Part shown: positions 55,401-64,000 of the stretch, one piece after another
How the letters are laid out: the number at the start of each line of letters is the position of its first letter
How positions within the stretch are numbered: position 1 is the first letter of the stretch
Source of the DNA: Cystobasidiopsis lactophilus
Taxonomy: Eukaryota; Basidiomycota; Agaricostilbomycetes; Agaricostilbales; Chionosphaeraceae
Assembly: GCA_001599975.1 (NCBI GenBank)
Contig: BCIO01000008.1
Location: forward strand, 62,001-126,000
Direction: 5' to 3'
Length of the DNA stretch: 64,000 bases
Notes under the pieces: generated by a model
What the model was told of the DNA's origin: nothing
Seen by the model: only the letters and a program-made list of their open reading frames with translations
Databases searched by the model: none
Position numbers and translations under genes: made by a program

Positions 55401-56672
55401 ACAGCTTCGAGCTAACGCTTTAGATCTTGCAGCTGCGCGCCGCTCGAGTTCTTTGCGCCATGACGCTCGCAATGGCTCTCGCTTTCATTTTTCAAATTGT
55501 GTGTAGCTTCTGACAAAGTGACTCCCCGGGTTTTGGTCCCTAACGATTCTCCAGGTCCTGCTACGCCGCCCTGCTCGGCGCGTCTTGCGCAAGGCAATGG
55601 GTCACATCTTCACGGACTTCCTGATCTACGAAATGATCTTTCGCAAAGTATTCAACGTGCACAGCTCGTCTCTCAAAGACGGAGCCGACGAAGCCACCAA
55701 AAGAGCTCTCGCCACGGTTTTGGACGACCTCCGGAAGCGCGAGATTCACATCCAAGGCCAGATCATTGAGCTGATGCCGCTGATGAAGTCCGTATCATTC
55801 CATCAGTGTACACGATGTCAACGTTCTAAGAGTTTGCTACCAGATTTTCGTCGGTGGAGCCCGCACTGGTACGGTCGTTCAACGCAAAAGCAATCGGCAC
55901 CTTGATCAAGCAGTCAGTGACATCTAACTATCATTCTAAATGCTATTCAACCTGTTCCCGCAGCATGCAAGTCATCCTGGATCGCTACAGAGAAGGTCGG
56001 ATTGCCATCATGGGCATCAAAGAAAATAAAACGTCGGCAGTTTCGCTCACATTTTCCTCTGGTATTGTACTGACAGCGATTTGTTGTCCAGTCTGCGCGA
56101 AGAGTTCTACGAGCCACTTGCGACCTATAGAACCATCGCTCGTCGTTTCAACAAGCTTCAATTGTACCTGTGCGGCTTGCCTCTCTTCTGATTCAAAACC
56201 ACTTCCTAACCTTCATCATCGTTAGACTTGCCAATTCTCTGAACACCAAGGTTTGAGCTTCTGATCATCATACCGTATGATGCACAAGCTGACTCGCCTC
56301 TTTCTCTCAGCAAACGCTTCCCCGCGAGTTCCCCGGATTCATGGGCACCGTCGCTGGAAGCTTGCAGCGCGACTGTCTCATTCTGAGCTCAAGGCTAGCT
56401 CAAACCGAAGAAGGGCGAGCGGTCTTGAGTGAGCTTTGCTCCAGCTTTAGCTCACTTGAAGGTTCTCATGTACGAGCAGGGTCCGACGACTTTTCGCGCT
56501 ATTACTTCTTCCTCAAGTGTGTAACGTCCCTAGACCTTGCCGTCTGCAGATGCTGAGCGTTCATACCCGCAGCACACGCATGGCGGTCTCGTGGAACCTC
56601 TACAAGAGTGGGGAGCAAATCCGCGACATCTACGGCGAGCTGGAAGAGAAGATGTACGACAAGGAAGATTGA
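52497..56672 (+). CDS. Aromatic-acid-exporter-like membrane protein (BRE4/fungal ArAE type)
   Basis: A large fungal membrane protein with two blocks of six spans, an N-terminal 6TM (ArAE_2_N) and a C-terminal FUSC/ArAE_2 block; yeast Bre4 affects brefeldin sensitivity. A likely first exon from 52497 reads MWLPECAPSVRPYHDQLFLA and joins SFKGVLAYQIAMMFAPLLIC. Then FPVVANGMFLVAIAGFAGKS, MCLGALGFLILAKLVHAPVA and YLKAYLFGGAIVLFVNVVVY, the last being diagnostic. The central cytosolic part has WSKYSMADYNKWIVKVKMMQ, an acidic linker and FELSVMRMKSFLFGFDQFID. The second membrane block gives LQILGTGIGAIFGMVVLEIF, YGITCFSLLLSIPGQYIIYT and FFPGALLAMNALGVLVVTEV. The helical tail has FTDFLIYEMIFRKVFNVHSS and ends IYGELEEKMYDKED. 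About 15 exons and 1,000-plus residues. Confidence 0.82.
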
Positions 56673-56830
56673 AGGGCGCGTCGATAGCAGTTCGTGGAGC
56701 CCTTCTGATAGCCCTGGGAATCAGAAATCGGCGGATTTGGGGGAAACGCAAGGAGAAAGCAAACAGTAATCTCGCAAAGCGGGCTTCATTTTAATCTGGA
56801 ATCTACAGTCATTGGTGTACAAAGTCCGTT

Positions 56831-58411
56831 TCAAGCCATGGTGGTGGTCTGTACCCTCGAATGACTCTCGAGGTACTTGCGTTCCGCCTCATCCGCCAAC
56901 TTGTCCGCCTCCCAAAACACCGTAAGAGAACTCCACGCCTCCATACGCGCACTTATAATCCCCTTGCGACGAGGTCTAAGACAAAGTGCCGCGACTTTGG
57001 CCACCGTAATGCTCACCGGGTCTGCTTTGTTGAACAGGCGCCAAATCCAGGCGCCAAACAGGACGCAGAACTGAATTCCGATCCAGCCAGCAAAGATGGC
57101 TTGCAAGATGTAAAAGCCAGGTGCTCCGAAGAGGTCGCCGAAAGCTATGCTGAGATTGATGAAGCCAGAACAGGGAAATAGCGTAGCCCAACCTCCCCCA
57201 CTGTCGAGGCGTCATCAGCAAGTCGGACCCATTAACTGATATCAATGAGACACACGGATTTAAGCGAACGTGATCCCAGAAGGTCCAGAGCCAAGGCACA
57301 AGAGCGAAAATGTAAAGGAAAACTGCCAGGGCCCAGAAGGCAAGCGCGAACGGGACGGTAGCAAAATAAATGATCTCGGCTTGAGCAGCTGTTATTGGTG
57401 TGTTGGCTGGGAGTATGTCCATTCCGTATTTTGCCAGCTGCAAAAAGGCCAGAGCGCCTTTGGCTTGGAATCAGAGCAAACCTCGGGAGCGAAAGCCTGC
57501 GGCGATGCTCACCGAAAGAAGGTGGTCCAGTGGTAATGAAAGCTGATCCGGCAGTTGGCCCTCTCGGAAAGCCAAACCGCAAGCATCGGTAGATGTAGAT
57601 GATGACTGCATTTGCTCTCAACCACTATTGGCTTGCCATCGCTGAGCTTTAGACCTACTGAATGACATGGCCACACACATGCCGCCTCCTAGATGGCAAT
57701 AAGCGACTAGCAATATTGGAAGAGCGGAAGCCGATGTGGGCGCAAGAACTGGCAACGTGTTGATCGCCAACAGCTAGAACGCATAGTTTAAATCTTGAGA
57801 CGCGAGAAAAAGAGATAATGTGCGTGTGCGACCTACTCCATTGAAGAGGAAAGGAAAAAGGATGAAGATGCCGGTGAGAGCAAAGTTGCGGATGTTGACG
57901 TTCGTCTGGGCCGCGAACCAGATGAAAAGGAGGGGCGGAGTCAGAGAGTCCGCTATGGCGGTGTAGGTCCAATACAAAGCCGCCAAACGACCGGTGTGGA
58001 CAATGTTCAGTTCGTCGTGGAAGATGAGCACGCCCAAGAAGACTGTCCCAAGGCCGAGTACAGCCAAAGGCACAAAGATGGCCGAATGCGGCTCTTGGAC
58101 GAAGTCGTGGAGACGATTTCGGTTAACGACGACACGATAAAGGATGAAAGGCTGCTCCGGCAGGTAAGATGAGCGAGCGACGGCCGGCATCAAGGGAGAG
58201 TTACCAGCGTGACCGCGAACAAGGCGCAGTCCAGCCCCCAGAATGCCATTGCCAGGCGTTCCACCCATCGGTGCTTCCAATGGATTGAATGCAGTACAGA
58301 GGCGACAGCAAACGCCCCGATTCCGGCTCCGAAAGTGGTGAATTGGCTTCGGTGGAAGAGCCATCGCAAGGTCCGGCGAAGAGCGGGCTCTTTGAGTTTT
58401 TCTTCACTCAT
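56831..58411 (-). CDS. SLAC1/TehA/Mae1/Ssu1-type anion channel or transporter
   Basis: A ten-span channel-like family that moves malate, sulfite, nitrate or chloride. The ATG at 58409-58411 gives MSEEKLKEPALRRTLRWLFH and ITGAGIGAFAVASVLHS-like sequence (FGAGIGAFAVASVLHSIHWK). Spans follow: AMAFWGLDCALFAVTLVT, HSAIFVPLAVLGLGTVFLGV, YWTYTAIADSLTPPLLFIWF, NFALTGIFILFPFLFNGV and ILLVAYCHLGGGMCVAMSFS. Then RGPTAGSAFITTGPPSFGE, the family's F-I-x-x-G-P-P loop, then EIIYFATVPFALAFWALAVF and IFAGWIGIQFCVLFGAWIWR. The tail ends ESHSRVQTTTMA at 56831. About 430-450 residues in about seven exons. Whether it carries dicarboxylate (Mae1) or sulfite (Ssu1) is not decided by what I can see. Confidence 0.75.
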
Positions 58412-58688
58412 TTCTTGCAGTTTTAAAGCATGGAAGTAGGAGCAGGACGATGGGAAGACAAGGTCAGACGCAGGCAGAACGGAAGAGAGGGAACGCGATG
58501 CTGTTGTGCAGAGCCCTGTGATCCATGTCAGGCCAGCCGCACATCGTACAAGTCCATTTCAGCGACAGAAAGTGATACTGAGGGTGGCTGATATCAAGGT
58601 GGCCGAGCAGGACCAAGAGAGTTCCGGATGGGTTGGAGAGCAGCCGCCACCGCCTAATCCTCGACCGCATGCAATTCTCACTGCTGTG

Positions 58689-61220
58689 ATGTCTGGTCGC
58701 TTCCTATTCAGACGTCTGCTCCATTCAGCGCGAGCGCGGCTGGCTCAGTCGCCGCCAGTCGTCCTCAGCGAAGAGGTCGAACATGCTCTTCAAAAAGGCC
58801 TGCCCTTGGTGTCGCTGGAATCGACGATTGCCACACACGGCCTCCCTCTCGATCATGCCGTTGCTGTTCCGCTAGAACTAGAAGAGATCGTGCGATCTCA
58901 TGGAGCGGTCCCTTGCACCTTTGGCATTCTTTCCGGCTTCATTCACGCTGGTCTGTCGCCCAAGCAGCTCGAGGACCTAGTGTTCAGCGGCAAAGCCCAA
59001 AAGCTCTCTCGAAGAGACCTTCCTGTCGCTGTCGCCTCAAAGCAACACGGCTCGACAACTGTGGCGGCCTCCGTTTACCTCTCGCATTTGGTCGGCATCA
59101 AGGTCTTCTGCACTGGGGGCATAGGCGGCGTCCATCGGAATGCTGGCAAATCCTTCGACATCTCAGCGGATTTGGTAAGTGTTATGTGGTAGACTGCGAG
59201 CACGAGTTCATGCCATTTTCAGACTGAGCTTGCATTGCGCGACACGGCAGTTGTCTGCGCTGGGGCCAAGGTATGGTTTCACGTTCTCCGCACGCGTCCT
59301 GCTAAGACTGTCAGAGCAGAGCATCCTCGATGTAGGATTCTGGATATACCTCCGAGACTAGCTGACGGCGGATTTTCAGATCGGGCTGACTTTAGAATAT
59401 CTGGAGACACAAGGGGTGACGGTGGCAACAGTCGGGCCATCAAACGACTTTCCCGCTTTTTATAGCGCCAAGTCCGGTTTCTCGAGTCCTCACTCGGTCC
59501 CCGATCCACAAGCTGCCGCCGAGCTTCTCGTCGCTGGGGAAGACCTCCTCATGCAGGCCGGCACGCTGCTGGCCAATCCGATCCCTTCGTCCGAAGAAAC
59601 TAGGGCAGCTCACATCCAAGAAGCCGTAGAGCGGGCTGTTGCAGAGTCAGAAGAGCAGAACATTGCTTCTCGTGGCAAAGAGGTCACGCCCTGGCTATTG
59701 GCTCGGGTGAAGGAGCTGTCAGGTGGTGCTAGTGTGATCAGCAGTGAGTGGCTAGTGTTCTTAAGAAAATGCTTTCTGTGTATCGAACTAGGGCGTGCAG
59801 ACATCGCCCTCATCAAGAACAATGCGCATGTTGCTTCTCAAATCGCTACGAGTTACAACGCGCTGCGAACATCGAGAAGAGGCTTTCGTGTGCGCATCCT
59901 TGCTATTTCTCACAGTCGCAATCTCACTCGCTGGTCTGTCCAGTAGGCTTCAGCGCGGCGATGCGAGGACTTGCTGGTTATTGGCAGCGCGGCCATCGAC
60001 GTCACGGCCAAAAGCGGCTCTAAACTGGATATAATGGCGCACACCACCGCACCTGGAACTGTTGAAGTCACACCAGGAGGCGTCGGCCGTAATGTGGCAG
60101 AGGCAGCTCGTCGGCTTGGCTCCAATGTCACGTTGGCGACTGCCATCGCGGATGACAGCTTTGGCTTGCTCTTGGAGAGAAGCATGGCCGACCTTGGCTT
60201 GCCCTTCAAGAAGCTCGACTGCGCAGCGGACGGCCGCTCCGCCGTTTGTAACTCGCTGTTGGATGTAAGCGGGGACTTGATTGGAGGGGTGGCAGACATG
60301 GCGCTCGTTGAGTCGATTGACCCGAACGGAGTAAGATGTCTTGACCTTTGCCAGCTTTCGCTTGTACTGAATAATTTACCAGCTAGAAGAGCTTGTTAAG
60401 AACACCGAAGCGAAGCTTGTGGCGTTCGATGGCAATCTCACCTCAGCCGCCATACAGCAGATTCGCTCGTGTTGCCAAGAGGCTGCCAAAACCAGTACGC
60501 TTGCTCCTCTAAAGCTTCTGAGGACACGCGTCTGATTTCATCTCATCGGCTAGCTTTCTTCGAGCCGACCTCTGTCTCAAAGAGCCTTCGCGTTGGGACA
60601 GCAGGGACAGAAGGCCGATTGTCCAATCACGTCGCCCCAAACGTACATGAGCTGGGCGCAATTTATACTGCCTGGTTCGGACCGACGAAGTGTGGATGGC
60701 GGCAGTTGCCAAAGAAACGTATGCGCCTCGCTCAAAGCTTGAACCTGAGCTGACTTGCTCTGGCTGCGCAGTAGAAGATCTGGTGCTCACGAGCTCTCTG
60801 TTTGATACAATCTGGCTCAAGAGAGGCTCAGAAGGCGTGATAGTGGCCACCTCGATCTGTCTCCACACGACGCCGGACGATTCGTCTGATTTAATCTCAC
60901 AACGTATCCTCAGAAACTGGGAAGACGACAGGACCACCGTCTCTCGGCGTCGTCAGCCCCCGATTGATGGCCCCTTCACGACCTTGTTTGTCGCCCGCTC
61001 CTACCCAGCGTTGCCTTTGCCACCCTCGGCCATCAAGAGCGTGACTGGCGCCGGCGATTCTTTTGCTGGAGCGATCCTCACCCATCTTTCCCGCGATCCC
61101 AAAGCGCACCTCACGCCAGCGGGAATGGATCGAATCGTTGCGGATGCCCAACAAGCAGCTTGCCTTGCCCTGCAGACGCCGCTCGCGGTCAGCCCAGACT
61201 TAAAACCGATCGTGTCCTGA
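58689..61220 (+). CDS. Pseudouridine-5'-phosphate glycosidase fused to PfkB-family kinase
   Basis: The PsuG part cleaves pseudouridine 5'-phosphate to uracil and ribose 5-phosphate; the PfkB part would phosphorylate pseudouridine. The ATG at 58689 gives MSGRFLFRRLLHSARARLAQ, a mitochondrial-type leader. PsuG motifs are all seen in order: VSLESTIATHGLP, VPCTFGILSGFIHAGLSPKQ, VAVASKQHGSTTVAASVYLS, CTGGIGGVHRNAGKSFDISA, TVATVGPSNDFPAFYSAKSG and ALIKNNAHVASQIA. Kinase motifs follow: LLVIGSAAIDVTAKSGSKLD, PGGVGRNVAEAARRLGSNVT and, near the end, SVTGAGDSFAGAILTHLSRD with the catalytic Asp. APNVHELGAIY and TIWLKRGSEGVIVA lie between. The stop is at 61220. About ten exons and near 720 residues, the length of other eukaryotic fusions. 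Confidence 0.88.
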
Positions 61221-61621
61221 CGCTGCTCCTCAAGGGTTGTACGCAGGGAACGGTCTGTAGATCCAGAAATGCATTATATTTCCTCCGTCGAGACTTCAAG
61301 CCAACTTTGCCCTCTCCCCGTCATCTGAACCTTGCGCCACTTCTGACCCCTGACGTTTGTGCTCTCCACCCTCTCCAAAGCGCAGGTAAAGGAGAACCAG
61401 AACAGATGGTGCATATATGCCGAAAACAGAAAAAGAGGCGGGGGAACAGAAAGCTTAGGCGTGGAAAAGGGGGGAGGCGAGGAGGTTCAAGCTGTGGGAG
61501 GAGCGGTGCGCCCAGGATGAAGAGAGAGCAAGTATGACCGAAAAGACCAGAGAAGAGGAACCGAGAGGTGGGATTTTGAGGGATTTCAATGTCGAGCTGA
61601 CGGGACTTGGTGGACGCCCGC
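61221..61621. other. Convergent intergenic region
   Basis: No gene supported between the two 3' ends; purine-rich stretch near 61425-61560. Confidence 0.45.
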
Positions 61622-62763
61622 TTACGAGAGCGAAGGGAAGGCGCCCTCGTCAGAGGTGTCGACCGGCGCTGGCCTGGCCTGACCCCGGCCGGCAGCTCCG
61701 CGTCCTCTCGGGGCACCCCTTGGTGCACCGCGATCACCACCACGACCTCCGCGGCCGCCACGTCCACGGTCGCCGCCCTCGCGAGGGGGTCGGATCGAAC
61801 GGGGCTCGACCTCGATGAAAGTCTTGCCTTCTTTTGTTGGGCGCTTTCGGCCCTTGCTGGCGTCCTGTGGCACGACGTGCAGAAGCCTTTAATGAATGGT
61901 CGAAGGTAAGGCCACCACACCAACTCACCTTGGAGCCGACAAAGTAGGTGTCCTCTTCGTCTTCCTTGGACAGCACCTTGGCGTTCTTCCATTGGGCATC
62001 GTCGGCGCCGTCGTTGGCCTTGCGGGGGCCGGCCGAGCTGATGCCGAGCTTTTCGAGCAGGCTGACCGAGTCGCGCTCGGCGAGGTACTCGTCGTACGTC
62101 TTGGTGTTGTCCTCCTCCTCTTCGCGGGGTGCGGCAGCGGGGGTGGATGGGGCCTCGCCAGCGACGGGGGTGGCCACGCCGGATTGGTCGGCCTTTGCGT
62201 CGAGCTCGCCGTTTTGCTCGTTCTCGAGCTCACGCTTGCCGTCGTCACCGCCCCAAGCCTGCTTCTCCTGCTTGTCGCTATCACTGGAAAGCGCAAAAAG
62301 AGTCGACGAAAGTCAGGAAGCCGCCAAAAAGTCGACATAACGGAGCGTAAAACATACACTCTGGCCGTGTTGGAGTGGCGGTCAAGGCGAGGAGGCCTGC
62401 CGCCCCGTCCTCCTCCACCGCGAGGCTTGCCAGAGCCTCTGCCGCGCTCGGCCGTCCTCGAGTCCCGGCCCTGCTCGCCGGCGTCGTTGGCGGCGGGCGA
62501 GTCGAACGACTTGAGCACCTTGCGAGGAGCGCCGCCCCGGCCTGGGTAGTCGGGCTTGCCTCGCTGCTGCTGCTGGCCAGGCACAGTCTTGGCGGGCGCT
62601 GCTGCTGCCGGGGCTGGAGCCTTTTTGGCGGCGGCGGTTTGAGGCACGCTCACGCCCTCATCGCCGGAGTCGCCCTCGTCTGCGGCGAGCAATCAGGGCG
62701 CCTGCTCCAGCTGTAGCAGGCCAAGCTGGACGTACTCGCTAATAAGGCGAACGGATTGCTCAT
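61622..62763 (-). CDS. STM1: Stm1/SERBP1-type ribosome-binding protein
   Basis: Stm1/SERBP1 (HABP4_PAI-RBP1 family) clamps and preserves idle 80S ribosomes and binds RNA. A tiny first exon from the ATG at 62761-62763 reads MSNPFALLA, the family's MSNPFDLLG-type start, and joins across a 61-base intron to NEGDSGDEGVSVPQ. Then a basic, Gly/Arg-rich part (GKPRGGGGRGGRPPRLDRHS) and, after an intron, DDGKRELENEQNGELDAKAD. The acidic EEEEDNTKTYDEYLAERDSV and SLLEKLGISSAGPRKANDGA follow, with WKNAKVLSKEDEEDTYFVGS, the conserved T-Y-D-E-Y-L and W-K-N region. The last exon has RKRPTKEGKTFIEVEPRSIR, RGG repeats and the end DEGAFPSLS at 61622. The RG/RGG tracts are likely methylation sites. About 310 residues. 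Confidence 0.88.
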
Positions 62764-63850
62764 GTATTCAAGACTTTGGCTGCTACCTGCCAACCGCAAA
62801 CCCGCACGCTGCGAATTCCCAAAAATTTTGGCCGCTCTGGGTCTTGCGACACCTGGGTTTGCACATTTCACGAGGAAAATGGCCTGTCACACAGCTCTAT
62901 CCTTTCGCGACTCGCAATTGTCGCTTGGAGGTCGGCCACCGGTGTGCAGGGAGCTTGCATGAATGCTTGGCGCATGAATTTGAGTTTGCTCGGTCGATTT
63001 TTTGGCTGCCTTGCTGCCGTCAATGCGCGCTTTTCTGGTTGCCTTGATGGACAATCGTAATTTGCTTGACCATGGCAGCATCAACTATCTCTGTCTTGAC
63101 CGCACAAAGCAACAGTGGATCATGTGGAGACGGCGTCTTTGCGTTGACTGGCACATTTTGACGAAGATGGTTTCCGACAGATTCAGTCCTTCACTGCATG
63201 CTCTGCTGTCCCAGTTCTGATCCAGTGTACCTCTGAGAGCGCGTCAAGCTGCCTGGAATGCGTTTCTTGACTCCGATCTGGCCGCCAGCCACCAAGAGCA
63301 GATTCAAGGCTACGATACCCCCTATTGGCCTTCGCTTGACTATCCAGCTGCCCAGATACATTCTATAGCATCGTATGTACATTCTCAGTCATTTAGAATT
63401 GGCTCTCGAGTCCAGCATGCCGGTGGCGCCACCACAGCAGCGCCAGGCAAGGATTGCGGTGCATGCGTCAAAGGTATGCATTCCCGCATTCGGTTCGTCC
63501 CCTCGCAATTCCTTTCAAGGCTAGCAACAAGTGCAGTACATACAGGCAGGTGATACAGGGTGCAGATTGAGCGAGGGGAGCTTCCGGAGGCTTAGCGCTG
63601 ATAGTAACCCGTTGCAAAGCTATTGCTTCCTCGGCTGTGCTCCGAATGGACGCGGGTTTTCCCAAGCACCACCCTGAGGCTTGCTGGGCCACTCTGAGAC
63701 GCGCCGGCCCAGCCCCAACCGAGCCCACCACAAGCCAAAGGCCACGCTCCGGGAAGCGCCGCTGCCTGCCTCAAAATTTTTGTTTCCAGTTTCCCACCTC
63801 CTGGTCCCCTTTCCTCCTCCTTTAAACACAGCAGTAGTACATCTCCCATC
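62764..63850. other. Divergent intergenic region
   Basis: No gene supported. The last 100 bases (about 63740-63850) are pyrimidine-rich with TTTAAACA, typical of the leader of a highly expressed gene. Confidence 0.4.
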
Positions 63851-63861
63851 ATGTCCAAGAA
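63851..63861 (+). CDS. Probable first exon of a gene running out of the window
   Basis: ATG TCC AAG AA followed at once by a consensus donor GTGAGT, after a CT-rich leader, suggests a four-codon first exon (MSKK/N). Very short first exons are common in ribosomal and translation genes of basidiomycetes. The next exon is not identified within the remaining bases. Confidence 0.35.
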
Positions 63862-64000
63862 GTGAGTCACCCCGGCCCACTGGCGCGCGGGCTCGCAGAG
63901 GCTGGGGCGTGGCTACCCGAGAAAAAAGCTGGAGTAGAATGCCTGCCCGCCCTAGCTACCCGCGTCGCTGGCTGCCCTGTTCGAGGTCCGATGCTGACTG

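Noticed and set aside
61896-62549. Plus-strand open frame of about 217 codons
   Set aside because: Antisense to the Stm1-type gene, whose minus-strand exons have clear family motifs.
1-64000. Transposons, retroelements, viral remnants or CRISPR arrays
   Set aside because: I found no transposase, reverse transcriptase, integrase or capsid motifs, no terminal repeats flanking an element, and no spacer arrays by reading.

Overview
The window looks like gene-dense nuclear DNA of a basidiomycete fungus, most likely a yeast-like or Pucciniomycotina-type lineage. The lineage is an inference; no rRNA is present to prove it. Almost every recognisable protein is broken into short exons by introns of about 45-90 bases with GTNNGT-like donors and CAG/TAG acceptors. 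Genes sit on both strands with 40-600 base gaps. The families are fungal nuclear ones: TRI12-type MFS, TVP23, YHM2 carrier, Rpb8, SURF6/Rrp14, Stm1, BRE4-like exporter. I saw no rRNA, convincing tRNA, CRISPR array, transposase or reverse transcriptase.

Layout. 1-10.5 kb: the 5' part of an Ala/Pro/Lys-rich gene leaving the left edge, a PRISE-type reductase divergent from a TRI12-type MFS transporter, a second near-identical copy of the first gene's promoter and N-terminus, a secreted double-psi beta-barrel protein, and a putative mitochondrial protein. 10.8-25 kb: three large intron-rich genes of unknown function interleaved with two copies of the RNA polymerase subunit gene RPB8 and the Golgi gene TVP23. 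A set of about 150-base degenerate repeats lies between RPB8 copy B and TVP23. 25-38.6 kb: a YHM2 citrate/oxoglutarate carrier, an F-box protein, a proline iminopeptidase, a type II membrane protein joining a glycosyltransferase-like and an alginate-lyase-like region, an unknown gene and an NPY1-type NADH pyrophosphatase. 39.6-45.8 kb: an aldo-keto reductase with a mitochondrial-type leader, SURF6/Rrp14 divergent from a NIPA magnesium transporter. 45.9-56.7 kb: six metabolic genes in three head-to-head pairs: esterase/SDR, D-serine dehydratase/RidA, and lactonase/aromatic-acid-exporter-like protein. 56.8-64 kb: a SLAC1/Mae1/Ssu1-type channel, a pseudouridine-phosphate glycosidase fused to a PfkB kinase, an Stm1-type ribosome factor, and a probable first exon at the right edge.

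How the genes may work together. The clearest link is D-serine dehydratase next to RidA: the first is a PLP enzyme that makes 2-aminoacrylate and its imine, and RidA hydrolyses that imine. The reductase/MFS pair at the left would suit modification and export of a small molecule. The most unusual features are the two recent dispersed duplications: a promoter plus N-terminus, and a complete RPB8 body with only missense differences by eye. Exon joins were worked out by hand from reading frames and splice consensus. Boundaries for unknown genes are approximate and stated as such.
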